From Xenopus tropicalis (lineage: Eukaryota; Chordata; Amphibia; Anura; Pipidae): DNA of 64,000 nucleotides. The first letter of the stretch is position 1. Each line of letters starts with the position of its first letter. The notes under the pieces were generated by a model that did no database searches, had not been told where the DNA came from, and saw only the letters and a list, made by a program, of their open reading frames with translations. Shown here in pieces: positions 35,623 through 47,626 of the stretch. The stretch lies in NCBI RefSeq assembly GCF_000004195.4, contig NC_030681.2, positions 26,240,982 to 26,304,981 of the forward strand, in the 5' to 3' direction. The translations under genes were made by a program, and so were the position numbers.

Positions 35623-36206
35623 AGCTTACATGTAAATTAATGTTTAGTTTTTGATTAATTTGCCTTTATATTCTCCGTCTCCAAAGCCATATTAAAGATG
35701 CTGCCTGTCTGTTCAATAACCATATTAATGATTGTTATTATTCTTTATATTATTCTTTATTGCTTGTATTGCAGTGTGGTGGATAGGTTAATTGAGGTTA
35801 GCAACACAACAGATTATATTTCCAGCTGGTGAAAATAAAAAAAGAAAGACAAAACAAAGTTAAAGTTAACTTAGCTGATCTTCCCCTTTAAACAGAATCA
35901 GTCAAGGCCAAGTGAGTTTTCCCTGATAACCTTGTAGAGCTGATGGTTACAGTTTACTCAGTGCTATGTTTGAAGTAGCCGTCAGCTAATATTTAATGGA
36001 AGCCAATATTGGCCAGAGTAAGGATGTTTTATATTGCATTTATTTCACACTTTATGTTTATTTTTCATCCTGGCCTACAAATCCCACAAATAACAGCAGA
36101 TGAAGTCCAGTTTGTTTTCAGCAAGGCAATGGAACCATGGAAATCTTTGTGTATCTTTATGCATTGTTGCTGCTGTTCAGATTTGGGGGCCTGTGTAAAG
36201 CAAATT
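35623..36206. other. Non-coding stretch, nothing recognised
   Basis: Unique AT-rich sequence. A 115-codon open frame at 36,009-36,356 runs into the next MITE and is not credible as a gene. Confidence 0.4.
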
Positions 36207-36538
36207 TTAGGTATGGGATCCTGTATCCGGAAACCTGTTATCCAGAAAGCTCTGAATTATGGAAAGACTGTCTCCCATAGACTCCATTTTAATCAAATAA
36301 TTCAGATTTTTAAAACTGATTTCCTTTTTCTCTATAATGATAAAACAACCTTGTAACTGATCCCAACTGAGATGTAAATAATCCTTATTGGACGCAGAAC
36401 AATCCTATTGGGTTTAATTAATGTGTTTTTGTTGATTTTTTAGTAGACTTAAGATATGGAGATCCAAATTACGGAAAGACCCCTTATCCAGAACACCCTT
36501 GTTCCCAAGCATTCTGGATAACGGGTCCTATACCTGTA
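36207..36538 (-). mobile_element. TA-flanked MITE, reverse copy
   Basis: TTAGGTATGGGATCC, CCTGTTATCCAGAAAGCTC and GTCTCCCATAGACTCC at the left, ACGGGTCCTATACCTGTA at the right. The internal segment is single. The orientation matches the copies at 49,248, 62,028 and 63,582. Confidence 0.85.
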
Positions 36539-36633
36539 CTGGGTTCTTGTGTATGGTCAAAGATAAGCTTCTCGGGTGGACCACTATTTGCACCCTACTC
36601 TGTACATTATTGATGGGTCACCACCTTGTACAG

Positions 36634-36941
36634 CAGTGATCCCCAACCAGTGGCTCGGGGACAACATGTTGCTCACCAACTCCTTGGATGTTGCTCTCAG
36701 TGCCCCCAAACCAGGTAGTTATTTTTGAATTCCTGACTTGGTGACACGTTTTGGTTGAATAAAAACAAGATTTCCTACCAAATAAAGCCCCCTGTAAGCT
36801 GACAGTGTGCATAGAGGCTGCCTAATAGCCAATCTTAGCCCTTATTTGGCTCCTCCATGAACTTTTATGGTGCTTGTGTTGCTTCCCAAGTCTTTTTACA
36901 TTTGACTGTGACTCACGAGTAAGAAAGGTTGGGGACCCCTG
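36634..36941 (+). mobile_element. hAT-like MITE with perfect 8-bp target duplication
   Basis: It begins CAGTGATCCCCAACCAGTGG and ends GGTTGGGGACCCCTG. The flanking 8-mers are both TTGTACAG (36,626-36,633 and 36,942-36,949), a direct signature of hAT insertion. At 308 bp it is non-autonomous. The ends are the same family as 9,475, 44,610 and 61,226. Confidence 0.93.
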
Positions 36942-36978
36942 TTGTACAGAGTAGAGAGCTGCACTGGTGGTGTGCTTT

Positions 36979-37131
36979 GCCATATCCATAGTGCCATATC
37001 CATAGTGCCATATCCATAGTGCCATATCCATAGGGCCATATCCATAGGGCCATATCCATAGGGCCATATCCATAGGGCCATATCCATAGGGCCATATCCA
37101 TAGGGCCATAGCCATAGGGCCATAGCCATAG
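36979..37131. repeat. 14-bp minisatellite, about 11 copies
   Basis: The unit GCCATATCCATAGT or GCCATATCCATAGG is repeated about 11 times, with T-type units at the left, G-type units in the middle and GCCATAGCCATAG variants at the right. It begins only about 30 bases after the target duplication of the hAT element. The period makes a 14-residue repeat in all three minus-strand frames, which is a by-product. Confidence 0.95.
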
Positions 37132-37979
37132 TGATGGCTGCACAGGGTGGGAAATGGAATTGGGTAGTACTAGACATTAAGAAGCATATTTACAAAGCTA
37201 CATAAAGAAAACAGTTGAGATACACCATGCATAGTCACATCACCACCATAATACACAGTGTAAAATCAAATGTCATAATAAAGCTAAATAGCTTTAACTT
37301 TAATTTAAATTAACTTTTCCCTATCAATCCCTGTTGTAGTCAGGCTGATCTTTCATATGGTATAACATCCTCATTAGCTATGTATCAGGATACCGTGCTG
37401 GCAGTGTTCCAGCATTTCGGGATGCATATAATGTAACTGATGCTATGAGGGCAGGAGAAGTTTTGGTGAATATTCATGTTGATGGTCTACGTTCTGCATT
37501 ATCAGTTGTCACGCTTGTCCTACAACGTTTGTCCAGCTTGCCTTGCCTTGCTATTTTTTTTTTTGGAAAATGCATTGTTAAATATTTAACCAAAATAATG
37601 CAGCTCCTCCTTACATTCTCCTGTGACTTACCTGGGAAGCATTATAGGAAGGCAGAAAGCTTGATAGGCGGAACTGTGAGGGGCCTGCGCTGATCTGCTA
37701 GTAATATTAACCTGTATTTGTGGCTGGAAACCTGTCAGAGGTGGCAAGTGACCCAAGCTTGCACTAATATTGGAGAGTCTGGTGCTGAACTTCTTGCTAC
37801 TCCTAGCTACAGAGACAGAGCTTATAATATACATGCTATATATATGTTTATGGGTCCAAGTATAGGCAAGTGTTCTGGGCTCATATAATGGGGCCCTGCA
37901 TTGCATCAGTGGCAACGATGGCACAGACAGTAGGACACACTGGAGATGGTAATTTGCTATTTTGGGGCACCCACGTCAC
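37132..37979. other. Non-coding stretch, nothing recognised
   Basis: Unique AT-rich sequence with short open frames on both strands and no domain. Confidence 0.4.
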
Positions 37980-38420
37980 CCATTGGTCATTCAGCTTAGT
38001 TGGAAACAATTCAATATTTACAGTCGGTTGGCCCATTTTTATCAGTAAAGTGAGAAAGAGCATTAAAATACCCCCCCTCGGCTCTGCGTCTCCCTCGGAG
38101 GAGCTCTGAGCAATAACCCGGCTTGTAAACATTTTTGTTGCAAGCCAATTTATAATCATAGGATTTATTCTGTCCTTTTTTTGGTGCTGTGGTGCGATCA
38201 TCAGTCAGAGAAAAATGAAAAGCGAAAGGTTCTGATCTCCCAGATCTATGTATAGAATGCCGATTGTGAAGCCTGGGAAGGAACGAGATAAGGTCTCATC
38301 TTCAGGAACAGAGTTCACGCATTTGAAGAATATTGTCAATAATCCAATTCTGCACCTTTGACTTTGTTTCCTCTTTTCTCTCGGCTGAGCGTCTTTTTTT
38401 TTAGTTGCAAGCTGGGCCAA
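37980..38420. promoter_or_regulatory. Candidate conserved non-coding element 4
   Basis: A repeat-free block with a forkhead-like TGTAAAC at 38,124-38,130, AATTTATAATCATAGG near 38,149 (homeodomain-like), GAGATAAGG near 38,285 (GATA-like) and CACCTTTGACTTTG near 38,354. A palindromic CTCCCTCGGAGGAG lies at about 38,090. These words are individually common; the case rests on their clustering in unique DNA. Confidence 0.4.
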
Positions 38421-38728
38421 ATTCAATGAACCTGTATGCTGGGGAATATAAATGCAGATCAATAGTGTAAATTAGGCAGAGTCCTTACGCAGAGCAGTGC
38501 AAGTGCAGGAAGATCATTCACTATATGAGCCCATGTAGCAGTAGATTATGGGACATATTTATCTAATTCTACAACATATTTAGCAAAAAAATGATCAGAC
38601 AAAATTGGTGCATGAAAAAAAAGCTATTTCTCCTTATGCTGTGGGCCGAAATCCCTGAAATCAATTATGGTATTTAGAAAGGTGTCCTTTTATGCTGGAA
38701 TTTTACACTGGGCTACTTGATAGCCTAA

Positions 38729-38870
38729 AGGTGGCCATACACGGGCAGATTTGAGTCCTTTAGACCGATTTGGCAGCTTATCTGCTTGTGTAGGGGCCCC
38801 CAACAGCCCTACTCAACCGATATCTGGCTGAAAATCGTCCAGGTTTGATTTTTGGGGATCTCGCCAAATG
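38729..38870 (+). mobile_element. PIF/Harbinger-like MITE, left half
   Basis: TAA then AGGTGGCCATACACGGGCAG, followed by TTTAGACCGATTTGGCAGC and CCGATATCTGGC in the order of the full copy at 40,015. Homology stops near TCGCCAAATG and the right terminus is absent. Confidence 0.75.
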
Positions 38871-39015
38871 AAAAAATGTTTTAATTTATAATACTCCTTG
38901 ATAAATTGCCTGGATTTGACTTGCTGATGCCTGGAGTTGAAACAGTGATGTGGGTTATATTAGATTTCTTTTTATAAATTGCCCCCCCCCCAAAAAAAAA
39001 TCCACCCAAGCACAA

Positions 39016-39540
39016 CTTAAGGTTTTTGAAAAGTAAACATAATTGTAATCAACTTTGCAATATAAATTGATTAAAAAATATGCAGCCTTTTCATGACTTT
39101 TAATGTAATAATATGGTTTGGAACAGTTCCCTAAGCCCCACCCCCTGTTCCCCTGCTGATCTGGCTGGCTACTTTGTGACTTTATTAAAATGTAACAGTA
39201 GTCGACTGCCCTCAGCTTGCCTTCAGCCTGCACCCTCCCAATCCCACAATTCCCTGCACACGTGATGTCAATAAGCTAAGTAACATCCCAGTACAATGCA
39301 TTGTGTGTTATATAGTTCCTGCATGCTGTCTGTAAGCTGTGGAGAAGTTGTTACAATTTGTAACATCAATGTTTTAGTCCCTCCTCCCCTGCCGGGATTT
39401 CAAACGATGCAGAAAGAGAAGAACTGTTTTGCAGCTGGATTTCAGCATATAGAAATGGTATTTATTCATATTATTTGAAGGGACAGATTACAGTGATATG
39501 TATGTTAGGGGTTTCCATGTTGTGTGAGGCCATTTACTCT
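39016..39540 (+). mobile_element. TTAA MITE carrying ZNF143-like motifs, forward copy
   Basis: AAAGTAAACATAATTGTAAT, ATATGGTTTGGAACAGTTCC, CTGTTCCCCTGCTGATCTGG and ATGTCAATAAGCTAAG follow the order of the copies at 57,263 and (reversed) 6,663. The motif appears as CAATGCATTGTGTGTTATAT then AGTTCCTGC at 39,294. The terminal TTAA ends are eroded. Confidence 0.75.
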
Positions 39541-40014
39541 GGTTTCTTCCTCCTATTGTATTTATATTAGAAAAAGTCACTTGCTGTAACTGGAACAAAT
39601 ACTGTATATCTGTATCCTATATGTCATTGTTCATCATGGATTTGATACAAAGGATTAGTAGGAAAATCACTAGAGCTGCATTTTCAGTGGGGTATGAAAG
39701 AAAGGCCTTAGCTTTATAATCAGTCTAAACAGTCTAAGGCCTCATGGGATACAGGTTAGGTATCAATTACAATTATGTGTAGCGAAGAATTGTGTAGTTC
39801 CTAATTGTGCTGGAAAAATATAGATTGTAAACAATCACAACATTGACCATTTCCTGAATTTTGAGGCCAAATTATATTACTTGGGAGTTGTCCACTGTGG
39901 TTATAGAGGAAAGCTCCTCCCTTTCATGTACATATACAGTACATTATAAACCATATGACTGTAGATATATTGTGGTCAGGAGTTCTCTTATAGCCTGCAA
40001 GAACAAGGGACTAA
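39541..40014. other. Non-coding stretch, nothing recognised
   Basis: Unique AT-rich sequence. Confidence 0.4.
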
Positions 40015-40372
40015 AGGTGCCCATACACGGGCCGATTCTAACTGCCCATATTGGACCCTTAGACCGATTTGGCAGCTAATCGGCCCGTGTATGGGCACTA
40101 CCAACGGTCCTTTGCCTGAAATCGGACAGATATCGATCGGCAGGTTAAAAAATCTAGTCGGATCGGGGACTGCATCGGCTTGTTGATGCGTTCCCCGAAC
40201 CGACTTTGCCTATACCCTTCGTTATAATTCGATCGTTTGGCCCCAGGGCCAAACGACAGAATTAGCCTGGATTCTCCCGATATCGTCCACCCGTAGGTGG
40301 GGGATATCGGGAGAAGATCTGCTCGCTTGGCGACATCACCAAGCGAGCGGATCTGAAGGTGTATGGCCACCT
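40015..40372 (+). mobile_element. PIF/Harbinger-like MITE, full length with TAA duplication
   Basis: AGGTGCCCATACACGGGC at the left and GTATGGCCACCT at the right, flanked by TAA on both sides (40,012-40,014 and 40,373-40,375). The interior holds several palindromic blocks: GATATCGGGAGAAGATC, CGATCGTTTGGCCCCAGGGC and GCTCGCTTGG facing CCAAGCGAGC. At 358 bp it is the longest copy here and the best reference for the family. Confidence 0.92.
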
Positions 40373-42710
40373 TAAGTCAGTAGGCAAAGTATCTTTAGGT
40401 GGATGACAAGCAGGAGTTGAGTCCGAAGTCAGGTTGGATCAGACATAAGAAGTGAGAACAAGGTGGGTCTGAAGCACATGAAAAAATAACAAAAAGCAAG
40501 GTCTTTGACCAAGAGCTGAAGGAACAGCCTGACATAGTCTTAAACACTAGAATACGTGGCGTCGGGAAATAAACATGTGCATGAAAAGGTGCGCAGAGAA
40601 ATAAACCATGCCTTCCATGCGTACACATGAACAGAGGCCACGTACACACGTGTTCTACAGTGCAGTGAAACAGACCAACACACCAAATGACACCGGGTAA
40701 CCTAGTTGTATATTTTACATGTTTGACTGTGTATGAGCCTAATCCTTTCCAACTAAAGGATTTTCAACCTATTCTTTGTTTTTTGTTTGTCTTGTCTATG
40801 CTTTACTTCACTTTATATGACAGTTGGTAAGAAGACATTGTCAATATATCATCGCAAACTTAGGTAAAAAGGTATGCCTGCTTGACCCTGAAATACTTTA
40901 GCAGCCAACACCTATTTTATTCAGTTTCTGGACTTTCTGGATCTTTCAACTCAACCTGTTTATACAGTTAGTTAAACAGGCAGTATGCACCTATATATAC
41001 ATATATTCAATGTGAGCAAAATTAATAGAATTTATGTTATTAATTAAAAATAACTTGTTCTTGATCGGTGCACTTGTGGGTTACCACGAGAAACCTGCGT
41101 TGATCTGGGCGGTGATTTCAGTGAATGGGAAGCCATTCCAGAAGTTTTGTTACCCCGAGCAGAACTACCGCATGATCGTTGGCTGTACATTCAGAATCTG
41201 TGTGTGCCAGTGCCCTAAATGAAAATAACAAGCTTTGATAAAATCTGCCTTTGTCCCCCCCTTCGTTGTGGTTAACAGATAAGCATCAAGGGGTATATAT
41301 ATGTACTGGTAACCTAATAAACAACCTTCTCCTCCCCCACAACTGATTGCAAGAACCAACAAGTTAAAGTTAACACACATTCTATTCTTTGCACTTATGT
41401 TGAACAAGGAGGTACAGACCCTTTAATTTCATTTGATTTTCCTAAATGTTGCCTAAACATATGATGACAGGTTATTTTAAACCTAAAGACTCAAGTACTA
41501 AAGTACAGTATGTGTATTTTTGAGTTGCCATGCAGCTCTCCATGACAAAATAAATCAAATATGCACACACAGAATGAAAATCTACCCCCTCTCTGAGGCA
41601 AATTCTTATGATGACAACACATTACTTATATAATATGGCTGCCCCATATCTAGGTTACTACAGTGATGCTAGATGTATACTGATGGCAGGACATTATGGC
41701 TTTCACATTAGCAGAATGCACAAAACATGATATTCTAAAATCTAATCAGCCCGAGGGCACACGAGAAATCCATAAAAGAGTGTGTTTCTCAGAAACAGAC
41801 ATTGAAGGCATTCTTCATAGCTGTCTAACATTTTTCTAAAATGAGCCTCTGACATATTTTCATGGACAGTGATGGTCTTCTTATGTTTTCCAGAATGTAC
41901 ACTCAAAAATCACACATTTGTAACCAAATGAGGAATGGCCAAACATGAATGGCCTATATCTCTTTAGTGCACAAATACAATGTATATGTTAATAACAAAG
42001 CTGATGGATACAACTCTGCACATTTACCCAGAACCCTCTCCAGCCTCTCCAGGAAGAAAGGACTGGCAGAAGAATTGAGCTCCTGTGAGTTTAAAATATT
42101 GAAGCATTACTTTTAACCAGCGGCTTTCAAATTGTAATACCGGGGGCCTGAAAGACAGGCTGAAACTGGGAAATGCCATTTTGCTATATCTGTAGTAATA
42201 AGACTTGTGAAAACACAGCAGTTGATTTGACTTATTACTACAGATATACTATGACCTGGATGAATGAGAATCTTCACAAACATATCGCCATTTTGCTCTC
42301 CTAGCCTAACCTGGAAGCCCAGATTGAGGATGGTTAGTGTAAGATTTGCAGTGAACAGCGTCCTTAATGTTTTTGGAACGATAGTCAGTATATGTGTTAA
42401 TATATATATGGGGCTCTGACCTCTTAAAAGAGAGGCTTCAACTGAAAAACAATGGAAACCACTGCTCTAAACTAATCCATTTACTATGGGAGAGATAACT
42501 GGAGACTGAATTGCAGATCTTGTACATAAAGTACAAAGGACCAACAAAACTGGGCATTTGCGGTACAAAGTAGGTCAACAATAATACCCCTGAAAGCCAT
42601 CCTTTTACCCTATTTTTCGAATTCTCTTTTTTTTACTGTCTGACTTCAAATTGCCCCTATATTCATCTGGGCGCAGTTAGAAGAACTAAGAGTCAATATG
42701 TAGCCTTTTA
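40373..42710. other. Non-coding stretch, nothing firmly recognised
   Basis: Mostly unique. 42,175-42,260 holds an imperfect inverted pair (ATCTGTAGTAATAAG facing CTTATTACTACAGAT), which looks like a small hairpin. A 62-codon frame at 41,034-41,222 has no recognisable domain. Confidence 0.4.
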
Positions 42711-42910
42711 GGGTGAAGACACAAATGAGCTACTAGTAGCAGCTACTTTTTCACGGCTACTAAACACCAGAAAATCCCCTACCATAGACAATACTGAGAA
42801 TTGGCTCTGCTAAAACACACGTAGAGACAATTATCAGTAAATGATCAGCATTGTCTATTTTAGTAGCCGTGACAAGTAGCTGCTACTAGTAGCTCTGTGT
42901 GTCTTCACCC
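42711..42910. mobile_element. Palindromic MITE with GGGTGAAGAC ends
   Basis: GGGTGAAGACACA at the left and TGTGTCTTCACCC at the right, with inner arms GAGCTACTAGTAGCAGCTAC and GTAGCTGCTACTAGTAGCTC that pair perfectly over 20 bp. The flanking bases TTTTA and TAAA extend the symmetry. It is 200 bp long and non-coding. Confidence 0.85.
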
Positions 42911-43580
42911 TAAATTGCTTGAGTGAAGTTTCTCCATCTGGCCAAGGTGTATACTTTCTGGTGATGCTAACCACTTGCACCTTGTATTGGATTCTGCTGG
43001 TTGATACAGGCTTCTTAGAGAATTGTTTTTCTCATTTTCCGTCAAGTGTGCCAGACCATGTGCCATGCCTTATATGACCAGGGTACTATGTACACATTGG
43101 CTTTGATGAGGAGCCTTTATTAGGTTACCTGCCGTTGTGATTTCTGGTGATGGATGACTGACTGTCAGCTGCATGTGTCTTTTTTTCCCAAGCAAGTTTT
43201 TTAGAATTGGCAGAATCTTAGGTAGATCAGAATCCAGTTAGTAACCCAAATCATGAAAGATTGCCTGGGAAATAATCTCTTAACATTACGCAGAACATTT
43301 ATATAGCCTTTTAGAGTGGGGTTTACATGGGAACTTCATTCAAAGAATGAAAAAAAATTACATTTTGCTTGATAAAAGCAAATGCAACCCAAGCTGTAGA
43401 GCTGGATTCAGTAGAGTCAGTAGAAGCAGAAGCAGAAGAGAATACAAAGGGAAAGGAGACAGAAACTGCTTTCACAATTCTTTTCTTCATTATTTGGGTG
43501 GAGTTCCCATTTATAAGGTAAATATACCACATTTAGAATAATGTTTTATCCATTATTTTGTTACCCTTGAATATTCAAAG
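42911..43580. other. Non-coding stretch with a decayed repeat end
   Basis: GGGTGGAGTTCCCATTTATA at about 43,496 resembles a decayed T2-type right end (GTGGAGTTCCCCTTTAA). The rest is unique. Confidence 0.35.
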
Positions 43581-43684
43581 CAGAGCTGTCCAACTGGATG
43601 CCCATGGGCCAGATGTGGCCCTCAAAAGGATTTTAATGACCCCCAGTCTGCTCGAAGGCTCCATAGACTTTACTGTATGATATC
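43581..43684 (+). mobile_element. hAT-like MITE of the CTGTCCAACT family, truncated
   Basis: CAGAGCTGTCCAACTGGATG, GGCCAGATGTGGCCCTC and GCTCCATAGACTTTACTGTA match the element at 2,732 in order. Homology is lost after TATGATATCATCA, so the right half is gone. Confidence 0.7.
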
Positions 43685-44609
43685 ATCACCAGCCACATTG
43701 CTATGAAAATGACTGGCCATTACTGTGTTTTTGCATTGAAATCTGTGCGAGTGAGTAGGCAAATTATGGTGGTGCCGAGGTGTCAATATGTAAATGTAAT
43801 ACATGTAAATGTCCTGCCCAAATTTCCCTAATATCACAGCTCTGAGACACAAATGAGTTTACAGAATTATTATATTTCTGCTCTTATAATCATTAAATAT
43901 TTAAAGTGTATTTCAGGGTGAAGACCCAGCTCCACTTCTGTGAGCCCTTTTAACCACGTTTTATTAATTCCTGGTTACTAATATAGTTTCATGAGTTTAT
44001 ATCGCTATTCCACAAGTATGGACATGTATTAGTCAGTTTCTTGCTAGGCAATATATCCATATTTCTGTGATAGCAAATTTTTGTGCAGTCCCTACGTAAC
44101 TTGTAACTTGTGTTAACATGATTACCCTGTATGGGTGTCTATCCATTCCAGCCTTGGTAGCCACACAGTTTACAAAAGCCTCGTTGAACAACTGTAGGGC
44201 CAAAGTTTAGGCAACGCGTATATAAAGTGTAACTTTCGCCGTCTTGCCCTACGATATCATTCTCGCTTCGCTCTACCTTCTATCCCTCACTGGTTCTACC
44301 TACAGCTGCTGCTCTATTGGGCCTCATTTTGTGTTTGCCCCAGCAAAGTTGCCTCTGTTTGGACTCACTAAAGACAGCCATGGTTTTAATATAGTTGCCA
44401 GGATTATGTTGAACTTTTATGTTGACAGATCTAGAGAATGACAACACTCAACTGTAACAGTAATAACTCTAAGCACTTCCTATGGTGCTATTTTAGGTTC
44501 AGAGATCTGGCCTGGTCCTGAGTTCCCACTGTAGCTATGGTTTCTATTGTGTCAAACAATATTTTATAACTGGCATAGTCATTGCATTGACCATCATTAT
44601 ACTGTATAG
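43685..44609. other. Non-coding stretch, nothing recognised
   Basis: Unique AT-rich sequence; a 65-codon open frame at 44,244-44,441 lacks any domain. Confidence 0.4.
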
Positions 44610-44870
44610 CAGTGGTCCCCAACCAGTGGCTCATGTTGCTCACCAACCTGTTGGGTTTTGCTCCCAGTGGCCAAGTAGGCGTTTATTTTTGAATTCCTGG
44701 CTTGGAGACACATTTTGATTGCATAAAAGCCATGTGTACTGCCAAACAGAGTCTCATGTAGGCTGCCAGTCCACATAGGGGCTACGAATAGGCAATCACA
44801 GCTTATATATTTTTTGAATGCTTGTGTTGATCAACTTTTTTTAAAATTTGAATGTGGCTCACATTCTAAC
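44610..44870 (+). mobile_element. hAT-like MITE of the GATCCCCAACC family, right end lost
   Basis: CAGTGGTCCCCAACCAGTGG, GCTTGGAGACACATTTTG, CCAAACAGAGTCTCATGTAG and GGCTACGAATAGGCAATCAC follow the order of 36,634 and 61,226. The GTTGGGGATC right terminus is replaced by unrelated sequence after GAATGTGGCTCAC. Confidence 0.75.
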
Positions 44871-45554
44871 CAGTGGGCTGAAACCTGAATGTGTTACCAG
44901 TGCAGTTGTAGTTGGACTTGGAGCAGTGAATATTGTTGCATGGATTACTGTTGTGGCTGTTCATGGATAGTTGATACTTGACAAGATATTTAACAAGATA
45001 AAGGGCTGTCAGGGAGGAATTCATTAAATGGCAAATTGTACTCCCACTGATCCCTGAAAGTGCCATGGAATTTCTGCCACTGTTATTGTTTTGCCTCTCT
45101 TTTAACTGTGTTGCTGCTATTAGACACATATGCTTCAAAGAGTCATCTGTTGTTGATGATGAGTGGGTAGCAGTGTTGTTAGGCAGCTGAAGCCTTTTTG
45201 TGATGACATGTATGCTTATTATTCAGCTCGGGGTGCCCCCATCTTTGATATTTTCTTTTTCTGAAGTGCTGTATAATTGGGGTGTTGAAATGTTTTCTTT
45301 AACTTCTTAAATAAGCGAATATAATAGGTCAACAGTATTATAACTACTAGCTTATAGTTATTAGAGTTTGTTGTTTCTCGTATCCTAGCAGTGGGCCATT
45401 CTAGTAGTTCCAGTAAAAGCATATCTAAAGAACAATTATACATTAGAATTTCAGCTGAAGGAAGTTAGTTCAGGGGTTGATGTTGGTTTGTGTTTCTATG
45501 GTACAGGGGGTTGTTTGCTCCATAACTAGAAAGTGATTACCCTTTTTGACTCCC
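44871..45554. other. Non-coding stretch, nothing recognised
   Basis: Unique AT-rich sequence with minus-strand open frames up to 90 codons and no domain. Confidence 0.4.
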
Positions 45555-45686
45555 TTATTATTATTAACATATATTTATAAAGCGCCAACATATCCCGCAG
45601 CGCTGTACAATAAGTGGGTTACATACTTTGGACATACAGAGTAACATATAAAGAAATCAATAACCAATACAAGAGGTGAAGAAAGC
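45555..45686 (-). mobile_element. L2/CR1-like LINE tail, reverse strand, second copy
   Basis: After ATTATTATTAAC come ATTTATAAAGCGCCAACATA, CCCGCAGCGCTGTACAATAA and GTGGGTTACATAC, closely matching 35,456-35,622. Truncated after AAGAGGTGAAGAAAGCC. Confidence 0.8.
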
Positions 45687-46379
45687 CTCATTACATAAGG
45701 CTAAATAAAAGGAAGATGTATCACCCTTTAGTATGGAATATAATTCTGTAAATTAGGATAAAAGATTTTTGACCATATTTCCATCCCTGATAATGAAAAA
45801 TCTGGCTTAACTCCCCTGGTTATAATGCTACATAGCCATACAGGGTTGAATAGTAAATAAAAGATTCTTAAATATTCATGTTTCTTTATCTTTGACAGAG
45901 ACCTTGGTGGGAGTATTTTTTGAGCAGTCTTGCCAGTTTACGCAACCTGCAGCCACTTATGGCCTACTATTGGGGTATGGTTGCACCACACTGTATACCT
46001 CATATCTTATCATATGTTAGAATGAGATAGAGATACATCCTTTTGGTTGGTTTGCTGCTTGGAGTATGATTTAGTTATGTAATAGTCAAATGGTTTGACT
46101 CAATTTAATGAATTTTAATGAAAAATTAGTCCTATGAATGAAGCCCATCAGGTGGGATAAGGTATAGCTATACTGAGGTGGATTGGCACCACACTAGTTT
46201 GGGGAGGACATGGCTTAACATTGTGCATCAGGGACTGTTCCATAAAAATGGCTTAGTCTGACTTGGGTGGTCAAGTAGCATAGAAAGACCTAAGAGTCGG
46301 ATAGTATCTGGTCTACAGTCCAGACTGACTGGCTATGATCCAGCGGTATCACTGGAAGATCTGCCAAAACTGTCAGCCT
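45687..46379 (+). other. Unique DNA with a strong splice-acceptor-like site
   Basis: TTTCTTTATCTTTGACAG/AG at 45,898 is a convincing acceptor, and two plus-strand frames stay open for about 40 codons after it. No acceptable donor ends the segment, and neither frame shows a domain. I note the site but do not call an exon. Confidence 0.3.
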
Positions 46380-46625
46380 TACGGTGGCCATACATGTTAA
46401 CAATTATAATATTTCCCACCACCATTAAGAAAAACTTAATCAGATATTAAGGTACAAACAAAGGAATTCTTACCCCCATTTGACAAATCAGCATTAATGT
46501 TTGCCGATATTGGGGCACCTTCAGAGGTACCTGATCAAAAATTCAGACCTGCCCGATTGATGAGACAACCGATACCCAAGTCTTTTACCAATATTGGTTG
46601 CCTCGTTCCCCCCAAACATGCATGC
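46380..46625 (+). mobile_element. PIF/Harbinger-like MITE, diverged left part
   Basis: ACGGTGGCCATACATGTTAA resembles the family left end. Later words (CCTGCCCGATTGATG, CCAATATTGGTTGCCTCG) resemble its interior. The right terminus is not found. Confidence 0.5.
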
Positions 46626-46779
46626 TTCAGCCAATAATAACAGTGTGTCACTTCATTTTAAATAACTTCATCCCACGATTGCAAGCAATCAGGGTTATTC
46701 AGAAGGTTGAACCATTTTGACTGCACAGAATCTATTTGGCTTTTTCATCTCCAAAATATGTAGTATAGTTTCCCACTAA

Positions 46780-47060
46780 ATACTTTAAATATGCTTGTTG
46801 GTAAAGCTTGTGAATAAGTGCAAAGTGTTTTTCCTTTTAAAAGCTGATTCGCAGCTTTTAGCATGATTAGCTTTGCTTTAGAAAACCTTAGTTTGGCAAT
46901 TAACACATTTTTAATTGTTCCTAATGTGTTGAATGGGTTTCCGAGTGTATATGTGAAATGTTAATGGAAAAAGAATGGAATCCTGGGAATGGCCTCAGTA
47001 GGTGCCATCAAATTTGTATCGCAGCTGGAGTTGCCCATTATGGATGGAACAGATTCCAGT
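46780..47060. promoter_or_regulatory. Candidate conserved non-coding element 5
   Basis: A repeat-free AT-rich block with many homeodomain-like words: CATGATTAGC, GGCAATTAACAC, TTTTTAATTGTTCC and GAAATGTTAATGG, then GGTGCCATCAAATTTG. An internal palindromic AAAAGCTGATTCGCAGCTTTT lies near 46,840. Identified from texture only. Confidence 0.35.
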
Positions 47061-47626
47061 ATTCTGTTTATTTATGTGCTCCATTAGATCTGTATAACTT
47101 GTTACTCATTTACAACTGCACGTGCAAATTGCTGTAATGGATGCAAATGCAAAACTGAGCATGCATTGACACATTTATAGATGGTACAAGGTATATACAT
47201 GCTCGTTGGAACTTGTAGTGAGTGCTAGTGCACCCATTCAGCCTACTCCGTATAACTACAAGGAACCCTGAAATAAACAAGCAGCATGGATTTGGGGGTA
47301 TATAATAACCAAATGCCAGACACAATTGTCATCTCCTTTATTAGTGGTTCTCTTATTCTAGTTCTAGTCCCCATAGTGGGATCTAGAGCAGTGCTTGGAG
47401 GCACTTATCCTGAAGGCTAGGCAGTGTAAGCTGTGGGGAGAATTCATTGTTGCACTTCTTCTGGAAATCTTCCTTGGAGACCAGTTAGGCTGAAATCTGG
47501 GGCAAACACATATTTAACAGATATTTTTTAGGCGTTTCATATTTCTATAACCTTTTTATGCACCAAGTGTCTTGTGACCAAACATTGGACCTCAAAGTGG
47601 GATTGAACCTCAACGGACCAAAAAAC

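Noticed and set aside
36822..37177. Minus-strand frames with a repeated Met-Asp-Met-Ala-Leu-Trp pattern
   Set aside because: They are produced by the 14-bp minisatellite in all three frames.
41034..41222. 62-codon open frame with some tryptophan and cysteine
   Set aside because: No flanking splice sites, no domain; its length is within chance expectation.
45899..46030. Strong acceptor followed by about 40 open codons in two frames
   Set aside because: No acceptable donor or terminal-exon signals, and two competing open frames with no domain.
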